Positions 1 to 9,705 are shown, counted from the first letter of the stretch. The stretch is 64,000 bases of DNA from an uncultured Bacteroidales bacterium (GCA_937916465.1 CALFTK010000029.1:1-64000), one strand, 5' to 3'. Translations and numbers: made by a program. The notes: a model not told the origin generated them from the sequence alone.

Positions 1-129
1 CTTAGTTGTGTGAAGCCTGATTCTATCTATTGGGGAGCAGATATTGAGGTTTTGCGTCATTACCTTGAGTCGGTTCTTGGTGGCAACATAGGTAGTGAGT
101 ATTCCCAGCCTCAAGGGCGTATCATTTAA
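1..129 (+). CDS. C-terminal end of an unidentified protein (5' cut by window)
   Basis: An open frame enters from the left edge and stops with TAA at 127-129, giving 42 residues and no start. The fragment contains WGADIEVLRHYLESVLGG, which resembles the end of a soluble globular protein, but I do not recognise a family. It points toward the next gene, which is on the opposite strand, so the two are convergent with only about 40 bases between them. No clear terminator is visible there. That it is a real gene rests on the continuous frame alone. Confidence 0.45.
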   Translation, partial: LSCVKPDSIYWGADIEVLRHYLESVLGGNIGSEYSQPQGRII

Positions 130-169
130 ATAATCAGAATCCTGGTTGCATTTGTGTGTTGAATTCACC

Positions 170-1339
170 TTAATTACCGTGGTAAGTTAAGTAAAATATG
201 TGGTTAGATTCTGCAGTAATGTCAGGATAGAATGTTTCTTTGAATTCTGGATTTTTTAAAATTATATCGCTACTATAGTACCCTATCAGATAGTTGTGAT
301 CGGAAAAATTAATAGGTGGTACAAATTGCATAGTATATGCATAATCAGTTCCATCATATATTCTATTGCTCTGTTTTGTTTCTTTATCCGTAATTATAGT
401 GCAGAAACCAATATTATTATTTAATATGTCGCAAATCATAACTTTGTCGGTTTCGTAGTGTCCACCTTTATCGTAAACTTTATTTGGATTTTTGTCAATA
501 TCATAATCATCTACTCCTAAAATGCGTTTTGGAATAACTATATCGCTTTTTAGTTTGTAAGATACCGTAATGGTGTCCGGCGTAATGTGGTAGAACAAAT
601 TATTATTATCTATCTCTCCCATAAGAGATATTAACGTGTCATTAACGTGAACAAGGTAGTTATGTGTTAAAGAACAAAAACGATTATTATCATCTATATG
701 CACTAACTGCTTTTTGAAAGTGTATGTAGAATCGGTTTGCCACAATCCCCTTTTTATACCTTTACCGTTGTAATCCGGTGTGTAAAATAGCATATCGCCG
801 TTAGGAAATACAGCAAAATCTCTAACAAGATCTGTATTTGGTATCTCTACCTGTTTTATGTAGTTGCCTGCGTAATTGTAAAATAACAGTTTGTGGTTAA
901 ATGCATCATAGATTATTATTTGTTTTGAATTGTTATTAACGTCGAATGTAGATAACGACAGATATTCACCATGACCACGACCGCGCTTATTTATTGCACC
1001 AACATATTTTCCTTCAAGATTGAAGATTACAATTTTCTCTAAGTCTTGAATAAATAGCTTATTATCAACAACCCTTACCTTTTTTATTTGTGTACCTTCT
1101 ATTATGCTATTTAAATCGTCAGTTGTTTCTAAAGCTATGGTTTGTACTGATGGGTAAAGATTATCGTAATTATATGTTTCTGTTCTAACAATATCTTTTA
1201 AATAGACCTCTATTTGAAGGGCATCCGGATAATTGTTATAATCTGCATTTTTATTTGGTTTACCGCATGAAATAAAGCACATGAATATATGTAATAGTAA
1301 TATACTATTCTTTGTTATTTTTACAGTTCTTTTGTTCAT
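170..1339 (-). CDS. 6-bladed beta-propeller lipoprotein
   Basis: Predicted 389-residue outer-envelope lipoprotein. The N-terminus has a hydrophobic stretch ending in the lipobox-like FISC, so Cys25 is the likely lipidated residue. The rest resembles the Bacteroidetes 6-bladed beta-propeller family, with repeated strand units such as IVIFNLEGKYV and IIIYDAFNHKLLFY and a conserved RGRGHGEY turn. These proteins are common in gut Bacteroidales and their ligands are mostly unknown; sensing or a surface scaffold is a guess. Two related genes lie at 16.9 and 20.3 kb. It sits 70 bases upstream of the thioesterase gene but reads away from the left edge as a probable single gene. Confidence 0.75.
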   Translation of the reverse strand: MNKRTVKITKNSILLLHIFMCFISCGKPNKNADYNNYPDALQIEVYLKDIVRTETYNYDNLYPSVQTIALETTDDLNSIIEGTQIKKVRVVDNKLFIQDLEKIVIFNLEGKYVGAINKRGRGHGEYLSLSTFDVNNNSKQIIIYDAFNHKLLFYNYAGNYIKQVEIPNTDLVRDFAVFPNGDMLFYTPDYNGKGIKRGLWQTDSTYTFKKQLVHIDDNNRFCSLTHNYLVHVNDTLISLMGEIDNNNLFYHITPDTITVSYKLKSDIVIPKRILGVDDYDIDKNPNKVYDKGGHYETDKVMICDILNNNIGFCTIITDKETKQSNRIYDGTDYAYTMQFVPPINFSDHNYLIGYYSSDIILKNPEFKETFYPDITAESNHIFYLTYHGN

Positions 1340-1409
1340 AATCCTCTATTAATTTCTTGTATTGTTGCCACATGTCATCATTTGTTTCGGATTAATTTTA
1401 AAAAGGTTT

Positions 1410-1889
1410 TTAATCTTCTTCCAGTTCAAAAGGCTTGAATTTGAAATCGCTTACTGCTTTCTCTTTTGAGAAACAGAAAAAAGTTACCTCTGCTTCTGTA
1501 TAAACTTCGCCATCTATGGATATGGTGGTGTTCATGAATACAAAAGTACGTTTTACCTCTTTCTGTTTTGCTCTAATTTCAATAACCGTGTCATCGTTTA
1601 TAGGAATAGGTTTCCTGTACTTGATGCTCAGGTTTGTGGTCATACCCGATGTTTGAAACTTTCTGGAGATAAGCCATCCGCTGGTTTCGTCTATCAGCGC
1701 GGCTTGAATACCACCATGCAGGGTATTTATCCAACCTTGATAGTTTGTAGTAGGTTTCCAAAAACATACAATATCATCCCCATCCTCAAAAAATTCCATC
1801 TTCAACCCACTGGGATTATGTGGCGCACAGGCAAAACAGTTGTAGCCGTCTGCTTCGTCGCCAATGTATGGATTCCTGATTTTTTTCAT
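1410..1889 (-). CDS. PaaI-family hotdog-fold thioesterase
   Basis: A 159-residue hotdog-fold protein, probably an acyl-CoA thioesterase of the PaaI/YbgC-related type. The signature is in the segment NTLHGGIQAALIDETSGW (about residues 55-72), where HGG and the following Asp/Glu form the usual active-site region. A short Cys-containing N-terminus (NCFACAPHNPSGL) is typical of this subgroup. Its start overlaps the stop of the upstream alcohol dehydrogenase by four bases, so the two are almost certainly co-transcribed and translationally coupled. The substrate cannot be told from sequence. Confidence 0.8.
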   Translation of the reverse strand: MKKIRNPYIGDEADGYNCFACAPHNPSGLKMEFFEDGDDIVCFWKPTTNYQGWINTLHGGIQAALIDETSGWLISRKFQTSGMTTNLSIKYRKPIPINDDTVIEIRAKQKEVKRTFVFMNTTISIDGEVYTEAEVTFFCFSKEKAVSDFKFKPFELEED

Positions 1890-3070
1890 TCGTTTGCCAA
1901 TTTATAAATGTTGATTATGTCTTCTTTTGTCAGTTTAATAAGACCGCCAACAGTTATAGTGTTGCCGTTTGTGCATTTGTCTGCCATCTCTTCAATTTCG
2001 GCATCGGTTACATTTCTTCCAACTAACTGCTTGATATTGATAGGCATACCTATAGAGGTGTAGAACTTCTCCATAGCGCGGATACCTGCTTCGGCTGTCT
2101 CTTCTGCGCTCTTAAAGTGGTTTGTTACACCCATTACGTTTACAGCAAAGCGTGCAAAACGGTTTATGTTCTGATGGCGAGTGTAACGAGCCCAGCTTGG
2201 CCATATAGCAGCCAAACCTGCACCATGCGATACATCGAACATACCACTTAGTTCGTGTTCAATGTTGTGAGTTGCCCAGTCGCCGGTAGTACCGCATCCT
2301 GTCAAATCGTTGTGTGCCAAACTTCCTGCCCACATTATTTGTGCACGGCTATGGTAGTTTTCCGGTTCTGCCAATACTATAGGAGTGTGCTCCAGTACAG
2401 TCTTCAGTACGGCTTCTGCAATAGCATCGGTTATATCCATGTCATCATCTACGGAAAAATAACGCTCCATAGTGTGCATCATTATGTCGGTTGCACCACA
2501 TGCAGTTTGCCATTTGGGGAGTGTGAAGGTGCGTTCCGGATTCATAATGGCGAATTTTGCGCGTAATAGGTTGTCGCAATAATCCTTTTTCAAACCACCC
2601 TCTTCATTTGTAATAACGCTTCCATCGCTCATTTCACTACCGGCAGCAGGAATAGTGAGTACCACACCTACAGGGAGTGCTGATTTTATTCTGTCTTCGT
2701 GTCGATAAAGGGTCCATACATCGCCTTCGTAAAGAGTTCCTGCTGCTATGGCTTTTGATGAATCTATTGCTGAACCACCGCCTACGGCAAGAATAAAGTC
2801 AATATTCTCTTTACGGCAGATATCAATACCTTTTCTAACCAATGATACTCTTGGGTTAGGAACAACACCGCCCAAAAGTGTATATTTAATGTTTTGTTCT
2901 TCCAACGATTTACAAACTTTATCCAGCAATCCTGAACGAACAACGCTGCCACCACCATAATGTACCAGCACATTTGTTCCACCAAACTTTTTTACCAGTT
3001 CACCTGTTTTGTTTTCTGCATTCTTTCCGAACTCCACTTGTGTGGGTGCGTAATAGGTAAAATCTCTCAT
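1886..3070 (-). CDS. iron-containing alcohol dehydrogenase
   Basis: A 394-residue member of the Fe-dependent alcohol dehydrogenase family (YqhD/butanol dehydrogenase type), reducing aldehydes to alcohols with NAD(P)H in the cytoplasm. The nucleotide-binding GGGSAIDSSKA lies near residues 97-107, and the metal-binding His/Asp residues are in the DIMMHTMERYF segment and in NIEHELSG...VSHGAGLA. The length is normal for the family. It overlaps the thioesterase gene by ATGA and follows the DUF5715-like gene by 33 bases, suggesting one minus-strand operon. The physiological substrate is unknown. Confidence 0.9.
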   Translation of the reverse strand: MRDFTYYAPTQVEFGKNAENKTGELVKKFGGTNVLVHYGGGSVVRSGLLDKVCKSLEEQNIKYTLLGGVVPNPRVSLVRKGIDICRKENIDFILAVGGGSAIDSSKAIAAGTLYEGDVWTLYRHEDRIKSALPVGVVLTIPAAGSEMSDGSVITNEEGGLKKDYCDNLLRAKFAIMNPERTFTLPKWQTACGATDIMMHTMERYFSVDDDMDITDAIAEAVLKTVLEHTPIVLAEPENYHSRAQIMWAGSLAHNDLTGCGTTGDWATHNIEHELSGMFDVSHGAGLAAIWPSWARYTRHQNINRFARFAVNVMGVTNHFKSAEETAEAGIRAMEKFYTSIGMPINIKQLVGRNVTDAEIEEMADKCTNGNTITVGGLIKLTKEDIINIYKLANE

Positions 3071-3103
3071 AATTTAAAACTTTTGGGTTATGTAATAATT
3101 TGT

Positions 3104-4234
3104 TTATCTAACTGTTATGTGAAGACAAGATTGTTGTTTCTCATATTTTACATAGCATCTTTCTGCTTTCCATAAATCATATACCACCTGCATAAGCACT
3201 TGTCTCATCTTTTCGGTTTCAGCTGCTTTTCCTATTTTTGGTGTTTGGAATGTAAAATAAGATATATCTACTGTTGTTCCATAGCAATGACACGAATTTT
3301 CCGATGCATTTACATTTACTTTTCGCAACTGTTCAACATTGTCTTCTGTTCTAAGTACGCTGGTCACAGTAATTTTGTGGTTGCTATGATACCCACGGTT
3401 GTATAATGAATCCTGAAAAGCTTTTCCTATGTCTTCCACTAATTTGGCAGCTTTTGGAACCAAATAGGGGATAGAGTGGGTTAGCTTTTCTATAGTGTAG
3501 TAGTCGCAATCTTCAATTTTGACCAACTGCTTGTTGTTTTCTGCTTCGGCAGCTGTAATGTTCTTCTTCAGACCATTCTTTTGGGCTGCTTCAAGTTGAA
3601 CGTCGTTCAAATCGTTGAAAATACGGTCATATCTGCGAACAGGTTCACTATGGTCTGTATTGTGGTTAGTTTCACCTTCTGTAATAAGTTGATACATACT
3701 TATACCTGCACGATTCAGTTTTCCTGACATGTTGTAGCCTCCCATAAAGAAGAACACTACAACACTGAAAAGCAGTACCATGGCGGCAATAAACCGAAAA
3801 TCGCGTATGGACTTTAATTTGAATAACGATTTTACCTTAATGCCATACCATTTTATAAAACGACTTACATACGAATCGATTAAGAATGCAAAAACAGGTA
3901 GGATAGATACCGATATTCTATATCCTATAAGTTCTGCGTTATCAAATATATAGAATTTGAATAACCACAAAAGACCTATATATGCTGCATAGAAAAACAA
4001 TGAGGCAACTATTTTCCAAATCCTACGGTTTATTCTTCTTAAACCATAGTGAGTGGCTGATCCTATCAATAGCGCAATTACCCACACTGTAACCCTTAAC
4101 AAGCCCGGTGCATTTGAATCGGTTGCAATAAACCATTGGCCAATTATGTCGGCTAAAATAAATAGTGTAAACGAAATAAGCAGGAAACGAATGGTTCCCA
4201 TTTTCTTTTCTATTCTTTTGTTGCTGTCTGTCAT
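3104..4234 (-). CDS. DUF5715-like polytopic membrane protein with M15-type C-terminal domain
   Basis: A 376-residue protein with about five hydrophobic segments in the first 185 residues (for example LLISFTLFILADIIG, VTVWVIALLIGSAT and FIAAMVLLFSVVVFFFM). A soluble and probably periplasmic domain follows. That domain contains LVPKAAKLVEDIG, a TSVLRTEDN block and SCHCYGTTVDISY, which resembles the SxHxxGxAVDI zinc-site motif of D-Ala-D-Ala carboxypeptidase-like (M15) proteins; this matches what I know of DUF5715. A role in cell-wall trimming is inferred. The gene is divergent from ilvE, and a TAACTTTG -7-like element lies at 4262-4269 on this strand. Confidence 0.65.
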   Translation of the reverse strand: MTDSNKRIEKKMGTIRFLLISFTLFILADIIGQWFIATDSNAPGLLRVTVWVIALLIGSATHYGLRRINRRIWKIVASLFFYAAYIGLLWLFKFYIFDNAELIGYRISVSILPVFAFLIDSYVSRFIKWYGIKVKSLFKLKSIRDFRFIAAMVLLFSVVVFFFMGGYNMSGKLNRAGISMYQLITEGETNHNTDHSEPVRRYDRIFNDLNDVQLEAAQKNGLKKNITAAEAENNKQLVKIEDCDYYTIEKLTHSIPYLVPKAAKLVEDIGKAFQDSLYNRGYHSNHKITVTSVLRTEDNVEQLRKVNVNASENSCHCYGTTVDISYFTFQTPKIGKAAETEKMRQVLMQVVYDLWKAERCYVKYEKQQSCLHITVR

Positions 4235-4311
4235 ATTGCGTAAAAAGGGTTATTTTGACTGCAAAGTTAATTTTTTAAAGCTTCTGTCAGTCATTATAGC
4301 TCATCTTTTTG

Positions 4312-4319
4312 TAATTTCG
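4312..4319 (+). promoter_or_regulatory. -7-like promoter element before ilvE
   Basis: TAATTTCG differs in one base from the Bacteroidetes -7 consensus TAnnTTTG and lies about 48 bases before the ilvE ATG. No convincing TTTG is present at the expected -33 distance, so this is a partial match only. Confidence 0.35.
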
Positions 4320-4366
4320 CACCCAATTATAGTATGTATAAGACGATAGTTTTAAAATAAATAAAT

Positions 4367-5389
4367 ATGAAAGAACTTGATTGGTCTAATCTTTCATTCG
4401 GTTATATTAAAACCGATTGGAACGTAAGAGTTTGGTACAAGAATGGTGCTTGGGGTGAAATAGAAAAATCTGATTCCGAATATATCCCTATGCACATGGC
4501 TGCAACTTGTTTGCATTATGGTCAGGAAGGCTTTGAAGGTTTGAAAGCGTTCCGTGGTAAAGATGGCAAGACACGTGTATTCCGTATGGAGGCAAATGCA
4601 GAGCGTTTGCAGAGCACATGTAGAGCAACACTTATGCCTGAACTGCCTACAGAGATATTCTGTAAGATGGTAAGCACAGTGGTTGAACTTAACAAAGATT
4701 ATATACCACCATACGAAAGTGGTGCTTCGCTATATATCCGTCCTTTACTTATAGGTACAGGTGCGCAGGTAGGTGTTCGTCCGGCTGATGAATATCTTTG
4801 CGTAATGTTTGTAACTCCTGTTGGTCCATACTTTAAAGGAGGTTTTTCAACCAATCCTTATGCTCTGGTTCGTTCATACGACCGTTCTGCCCCTTTAGGC
4901 ATGGGTAAATATAAAGTAGGTGGTAACTATGCGGCAAGTCTCTGTGCAAACAAATTGGCACACGACAAAGGCTATTGCAGCGAATTCTATTTAGATTCAA
5001 AAGAGAAGAAATACATAGACGAATGTGGTGCTGCAAACTTTATTGGTATAAAAGGTGATGTTTATGTAACCCCTAAATCAGATTCCATACTTCCATCTAT
5101 CACCAACCGTTCTTTGATGCAGTTGGCTATGGATAATGGAATGAAGGTGGAACAGCGTCAGATTCCATTGGAGGAACTTAGTGAAATGACTGAAGCAGGA
5201 GCTTGTGGAACTGCAGCCGTAATATCTCCAATAGAACGTATTGACGATATAGAGACAGGCACATCATACGTTATATCAAAAGATGGTAAACCGGGACCTG
5301 TTCTTACAAAACTTTACAATCAGTTGCGCGCCATTCAGTATGGCGATGCTGCCGATCCTCATGGTTGGGTAACAGTATTGGATATCTAA
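4367..5389 (+). CDS. ilvE: branched-chain amino acid aminotransferase
   Basis: A 340-residue class IV PLP aminotransferase that interconverts leucine, isoleucine and valine with their 2-oxo acids. Recognised motifs include HYGQEGFEGLKAFRG near residues 51-65, the PLP-lysine segment MGKYKVGGNYAAS near 179-191, and the C-terminal EAGACGTAAVISPI block. The length fits the long bacterial/eukaryotic BCAT form. Its stop is three bases before the ATG of trmB, and an ATPase gene follows, so ilvE-trmB-mrp is a likely operon. Confidence 0.95.
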   Translation: MKELDWSNLSFGYIKTDWNVRVWYKNGAWGEIEKSDSEYIPMHMAATCLHYGQEGFEGLKAFRGKDGKTRVFRMEANAERLQSTCRATLMPELPTEIFCKMVSTVVELNKDYIPPYESGASLYIRPLLIGTGAQVGVRPADEYLCVMFVTPVGPYFKGGFSTNPYALVRSYDRSAPLGMGKYKVGGNYAASLCANKLAHDKGYCSEFYLDSKEKKYIDECGAANFIGIKGDVYVTPKSDSILPSITNRSLMQLAMDNGMKVEQRQIPLEELSEMTEAGACGTAAVISPIERIDDIETGTSYVISKDGKPGPVLTKLYNQLRAIQYGDAADPHGWVTVLDI

Positions 5390-5392
5390 TTT

Positions 5393-6151
5393 ATGGGAAA
5401 AAATAAGCTGGCTAAATTTGCGGATATGCGCAGTTATCCGCACGTGTTTGAACCTGTATGTTCATATAACAGTGCAGAACCGTTTGAAATGAAGGGAAAC
5501 TGGAACCGTGATTTCTTTCATAATGACAATCCTATTGTGTTGGAATTGGGTTGCGGTCGTGGCGAATATACTGTAGGTTTGGCACAGCTATATCCCGATA
5601 GGAATTTTATAGGTGTAGATGTAAAGGGCGCACGAATGTGGACAGGTGCTACACAATCTCTGGAAAAAGAGATGAAGAATGTGGCGTTCCTTAGAGCATC
5701 TATAGAACTGATAGAACATTTCTTTGCGCCGGGCGAAGTAAGCGAAATATGGCTTACTTTCCCCGATCCGCAAATGAAAAAAGCTACAAAAAGACTTACA
5801 TCCACTTGGTTTTTAGAGAGATATAGAAAAATTCTTAAACCAAACGGACTGATTCATCTCAAGACAGACAGTAATTTTATGTTTACATATACTTGTTATA
5901 ATGTGGAACATAATTCACTGCCGGTGGAATTCAAAACAATTGACCTTTATGGAAACGGTAATGCAGATTATATACTCTCCATAAAGACTCATTATGAAGA
6001 GCAATGGCTTGCCAGAGGTATAGCCATTAAGTACATTCTGTTCAGACTGCCTCTTGAAGGGGAACTTACAGAACCGGATGTAGAGATAGAGATGGATGAA
6101 TACCGTAGCTATGGACGTAGCAAGCGTAGTAGTTTAACAACAAGCAAATAA
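5393..6151 (+). CDS. trmB: tRNA (guanine-N7-)-methyltransferase
   Basis: A 252-residue SAM-dependent enzyme that makes m7G46 in the tRNA variable loop. The SAM-binding motif LELGCGRGEYTVGLA is at about residues 50-64, and the TrmB signature WLTFPDPQMKKATKRL follows near 122-137. An N-terminal extension of about 40 residues precedes the core, as is common in Bacteroidetes. It lies between ilvE (3-base gap) and the Mrp ATPase gene (7-base gap). Confidence 0.95.
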   Translation: MGKNKLAKFADMRSYPHVFEPVCSYNSAEPFEMKGNWNRDFFHNDNPIVLELGCGRGEYTVGLAQLYPDRNFIGVDVKGARMWTGATQSLEKEMKNVAFLRASIELIEHFFAPGEVSEIWLTFPDPQMKKATKRLTSTWFLERYRKILKPNGLIHLKTDSNFMFTYTCYNVEHNSLPVEFKTIDLYGNGNADYILSIKTHYEEQWLARGIAIKYILFRLPLEGELTEPDVEIEMDEYRSYGRSKRSSLTTSK

Positions 6152-6158
6152 CAGAATT

Positions 6159-7259
6159 ATGGCACTATATCCTAATCTTATAAAAGAGGCTTTAAGTACT
6201 GTCAGATATCCGGGTACAGGTAAAGATATTATCTCAATGGATATGTTGGAAGATGATATCAGAATAGCCGGTAATACGGTATCTTTTTCGCTTATTTTTG
6301 AAAAACCGTCAGATCCATTTATCAAATCGATAGTTAAGTCGGCAGAAGCAGCCATTAAACTGAAAGCCGAAGAGGATGTGCAGGTTACAATCAATGTGAA
6401 AGCACGTCAAGCTGCGCGTCCCGACGACAGTAAGCTACTGCCGGGTGTGAAGAATGTTATAGCTGTTGCTTCGGGAAAAGGTGGCGTGGGTAAATCTACC
6501 ATTGCAGCTAATCTGGCTGTTGCACTTGCTAAAGCCGGTTATAAAGTGGGCTTGCTTGATGCTGATATATTTGGCCCATCTATGCCTAAAATGTTCAATA
6601 TGGAAGAGGCTCGTCCATACGCAGAAAATATAGATGGAAGAGATCTTATAATACCAATAGAACAATATGGTTTGAAATTGCTTTCTATAGGTTTCTTTGT
6701 AGAATCAGATCAGGCTGTACTTTGGCGTGGTGCTATGGCAAGTAATGCCCTGAAACAACTTATAGCTGATGCTCATTGGGGCGATTTGGATTACTTTGTA
6801 TTGGATATGCCTCCGGGCACAAGCGATATTCATCTTACACTTGTTCAGACATTGGGCATAACAGGTGCTGTGGTGGTAAGTACACCTCAACAGATTGCTT
6901 TAGCCGATGCACGAAAGGGTATAGATATGTTCACCAACGAAAAGGTAAATGTACCTGTATTGGGACTTGTAGAGAATATGGCTTGGTTTACTCCTGCCGA
7001 GCTACCGGAGAATAAATATTATCTGTTCGGCAAAGAGGGTTGTAAAAGATTGGCAGAAGAGATGAATGTACCGCTATTGGGACAGATTCCTATTGTGCAG
7101 AGTATATGCGAAGGTGGTGATAACGGAAAACCTGTAGCATTAGATGAAAACAGCATTGTAGGCAAAGCTTTCCAGGATTTGGCAAAAGCTGTAGTTGAAG
7201 CTACTGAACGCCGTAATAGTGAAAAGCCTGCCACTGAAGCTGTCAAGATGCAACACTAA
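6159..7259 (+). CDS. mrp: Mrp/NBP35-family P-loop ATPase (iron-sulfur carrier)
   Basis: A 366-residue protein with an N-terminal MIP18/DUF59-like domain (residues 1-75) and a deviant Walker A ATPase domain with SGKGGVGKST near residues 104-113. The family (Mrp, ApbC, Nbp35, Ind1) delivers Fe-S clusters to apoproteins. The CxxC pair that bridges the cluster between subunits in many members is not visible: the region after VENMAWF reads TPAELPENKYYLFGKEGC. Cluster binding must therefore differ or be absent. It ends six bases from the convergent ridA gene. Confidence 0.9.
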   Translation: MALYPNLIKEALSTVRYPGTGKDIISMDMLEDDIRIAGNTVSFSLIFEKPSDPFIKSIVKSAEAAIKLKAEEDVQVTINVKARQAARPDDSKLLPGVKNVIAVASGKGGVGKSTIAANLAVALAKAGYKVGLLDADIFGPSMPKMFNMEEARPYAENIDGRDLIIPIEQYGLKLLSIGFFVESDQAVLWRGAMASNALKQLIADAHWGDLDYFVLDMPPGTSDIHLTLVQTLGITGAVVVSTPQQIALADARKGIDMFTNEKVNVPVLGLVENMAWFTPAELPENKYYLFGKEGCKRLAEEMNVPLLGQIPIVQSICEGGDNGKPVALDENSIVGKAFQDLAKAVVEATERRNSEKPATEAVKMQH

Positions 7260-7265
7260 ATGGTT

Positions 7266-7640
7266 CTATTTACCGGCAATTGCATCAATTTCAACTTTAA
7301 CCCCCATTGGTAGAGCAGCCACCTGGTAGCATACTCTGGCAGGTTTAAGTTCAGTAAAAAATTCGGCATAGACAGCATTCATTGCCGCAAAGTTCTTTAT
7401 ATCGTCTAAAAGAACGGTAGTCTTAACTACATCAGAATAGTCCAGACCTGCCTCTTTCAGTATAGAACCAATGTTCTGTAATGATTGGCGGGTCTGTTCT
7501 TCTATACTGTCAGGTACCAAACCGTTTGCAGGGTTTACAGGTAACTGGCCCGATACAAAAACTGTTCCGTTCAACTCTATGGCCTGTGAATATGGTCCAA
7601 CTGCTTTAGGCGCATTGGCCGATGCTATTACTTTTTTCAT
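7266..7640 (-). CDS. ridA: RidA-family reactive imine/enamine deaminase
   Basis: A 124-residue YjgF/YER057c/UK114 protein that hydrolyses 2-aminoacrylate and related imines released by PLP enzymes. Family hallmarks are PKAVGPYSQAIELNG at the N-terminus and the active-site Arg in PARVCYQVAALPMGVKVEI at the C-terminus. The full family length is present. It is convergent with the ilvE-trmB-mrp group and has its own promoter region of about 60 bases. Confidence 0.95.
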   Translation of the reverse strand: MKKVIASANAPKAVGPYSQAIELNGTVFVSGQLPVNPANGLVPDSIEEQTRQSLQNIGSILKEAGLDYSDVVKTTVLLDDIKNFAAMNAVYAEFFTELKPARVCYQVAALPMGVKVEIDAIAGK

Positions 7641-7700
7641 TATATCTACTGTTATTATAGTTTATTCAATAAATGCCAAAGTAACCTATTGTTTACAATA

Positions 7701-9683
7701 TTAGCGGCGTGATTTCCTCTTTCCACTATTCTGATTGCCGTTTCTGCCTGCTCCGCGACGCGATTTTCTTTCCGGTTCGCCAAAGAACTGTTTCCAGTCG
7801 TTCTGATTGAACTCTTTCTGCCAATGGTCATTCTGTTTTTTTGAACGTGAACCTTTTTTTGGCTTTGCGGTAGTTATGTCGAAATCTTCAAATTCATCAA
7901 TAAAATCGCCAAACTGGTTCTGTGGTGCTCTGGTGGCTCTCTGCTTTTTTGAAGAGTTTTTTAACTCTTTCTGACTCTTCTCCTGCTGAGAACCCCTTTT
8001 GGAGTCTTTACGTTTCTCTTTTTTACCGGAATCTTTTTGCGTGGTGCCGTTAGTAGTAGATGCTTCTGCTACTTCAACGCGAATCTCTCTATTGCGTAAA
8101 TGGGTGTTGTTCAGTGCAGACAGAATAACATTGGTACTTTCGGCAGGTGCTTCAAAGAAAGAGAAACTATGCTTAATATCAATACGACCTAAATCAATCC
8201 TCTCCTTTATGTGCTTGTTTATATGGTCTATGATATGCACAGCCATTATGTTGTCTAACTTGCCAAGATTGATAAAGAAACGGGTGTAGCCGGCCTTTGG
8301 CTGTCTTTCTTTCTTTTTCTTCTCCTCTTTTTCTGCTTTCTCTGCTGCTTTTATGTTTACGGCTTCCAGTTCGGGTGCATCTTTATAGTAACGCATAAAT
8401 CGACCGAACTCCATAGTTACTATTCTCTTTATAATATCCTCTTTGTCCATCCAGTCCAAACGGCGGAAGATATCGGGTAGGAATTTTTCTATCTGTTCTT
8501 CGTCAACCTGAGTACGTTCTATTTCGTCAATAACTTTATAAAGCTGTTTCTCGCAGATTTGACGGCCTGTAGGCATCTCTCCTATGTTGAATTTCTTACC
8601 TATGGCCTTTTCTATAAATCTAATTTTACCCTTCTCTCTTAAATTGATAATGGCTATTGATGTACCTTTCTTTCCTGCACGTCCTGTTCTGCCGCTGCGA
8701 TGAGTGTAGTTCTCTGTATCATCGGGCAGACCGTAGTTGATTACGTGTGTAAGATTATCAACATCAAGTCCTCGTGCTGCAACATCGGTAGCAACAAGCA
8801 GTTGCAACTGACGTTTACGGAACTTGTTCATAGTAAGGTCGCGCTGTGCTTGTGACAGTTCGCCGTGTAGAGAGTCTGCATTATATCCGTCCTGCATAAG
8901 TTTGTCGGCTACCTCTTGTGTTTCCAAACGGGTGCGACAGAATATTATGGCATATATGTGAGGATAGTAATCTACAATACGTTTCAGTGCCAGATACTTA
9001 TCTTTGGCGTGAACCATATAGTAAACGTGGTTTACGTTTTCTGCTCCTTCGTTGCGCGAACCAATGACAATCTCTTGTGGATTGTATAGATATTTTTTTG
9101 CTATGGCACTTATCTCTTTGCTCATTGTGGCGGAGAACATAAGCATCTTACGTTCTACCGGTACAGATGATAGAATCTTTTCGAGAGCTTCGGAAAAACC
9201 CATGTCAAGCATTTCGTCGGCTTCGTCCAGAATGACGGCGCGTATAGTATCCAAGTGTACTACACCACGTTCCATCAGGTCTATAAGGCGTCCCGGTGTG
9301 GCAACTATTATGTGGGCTCCACGTTTGAAATTGCGTATCTGATTTTCAATAGAAGAGCCACCGTACATAGGGATTACGTGCAGTCCCTGTATGTAATGAG
9401 AAAAATCTGCCAAATCGCTGGCTATTTGAACGCAAAGTTCACGGGTTGGACTTAGAACCAGAAACTGAGCATCTGAACTCTCTATATCCGTCATCTGGAT
9501 AATAGGAATACCAAAAGCAGCGGTTTTACCTGTACCTGTCTGTGCCAGTGCAACTACATCGCCATTACCCTCTAACAGATACGGGATAACCTTTTCCTGG
9601 ACAGGCATAGGATTCTCAAAACCCAACTCTTCTATTGCTTTGAGTATAGGGGCTGACACCCCAAGCTCTTCAAATGAAACCAT
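7701..9683 (-). CDS. DEAD-box ATP-dependent RNA helicase with DbpA-type RNA-binding domain
   Basis: A 660-residue helicase of the DeaD/CsdA type. All core motifs are visible: Q motif region FENPMPVQEKVIP, motif I AQTGTGKTAAF, Ia PTRELC, II DEADEMLDMG, III SAT and VI HRSGRTGRAGKKG. Residues of about 465-540 match the small DbpA/CsdA RNA-binding fold (GYTRFFINLGKLDNI), followed by a basic, Lys/Arg/Ser-rich low-complexity tail of about 110 residues. It probably acts in ribosome assembly or mRNA turnover, especially in the cold. The coiled-coil protein gene lies 22 bases upstream. Confidence 0.93.
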   Translation of the reverse strand: MVSFEELGVSAPILKAIEELGFENPMPVQEKVIPYLLEGNGDVVALAQTGTGKTAAFGIPIIQMTDIESSDAQFLVLSPTRELCVQIASDLADFSHYIQGLHVIPMYGGSSIENQIRNFKRGAHIIVATPGRLIDLMERGVVHLDTIRAVILDEADEMLDMGFSEALEKILSSVPVERKMLMFSATMSKEISAIAKKYLYNPQEIVIGSRNEGAENVNHVYYMVHAKDKYLALKRIVDYYPHIYAIIFCRTRLETQEVADKLMQDGYNADSLHGELSQAQRDLTMNKFRKRQLQLLVATDVAARGLDVDNLTHVINYGLPDDTENYTHRSGRTGRAGKKGTSIAIINLREKGKIRFIEKAIGKKFNIGEMPTGRQICEKQLYKVIDEIERTQVDEEQIEKFLPDIFRRLDWMDKEDIIKRIVTMEFGRFMRYYKDAPELEAVNIKAAEKAEKEEKKKKERQPKAGYTRFFINLGKLDNIMAVHIIDHINKHIKERIDLGRIDIKHSFSFFEAPAESTNVILSALNNTHLRNREIRVEVAEASTTNGTTQKDSGKKEKRKDSKRGSQQEKSQKELKNSSKKQRATRAPQNQFGDFIDEFEDFDITTAKPKKGSRSKKQNDHWQKEFNQNDWKQFFGEPERKSRRGAGRNGNQNSGKRKSRR

Positions 9684-9705
9684 AAAGTATTTATATACGT
9701 GAATA

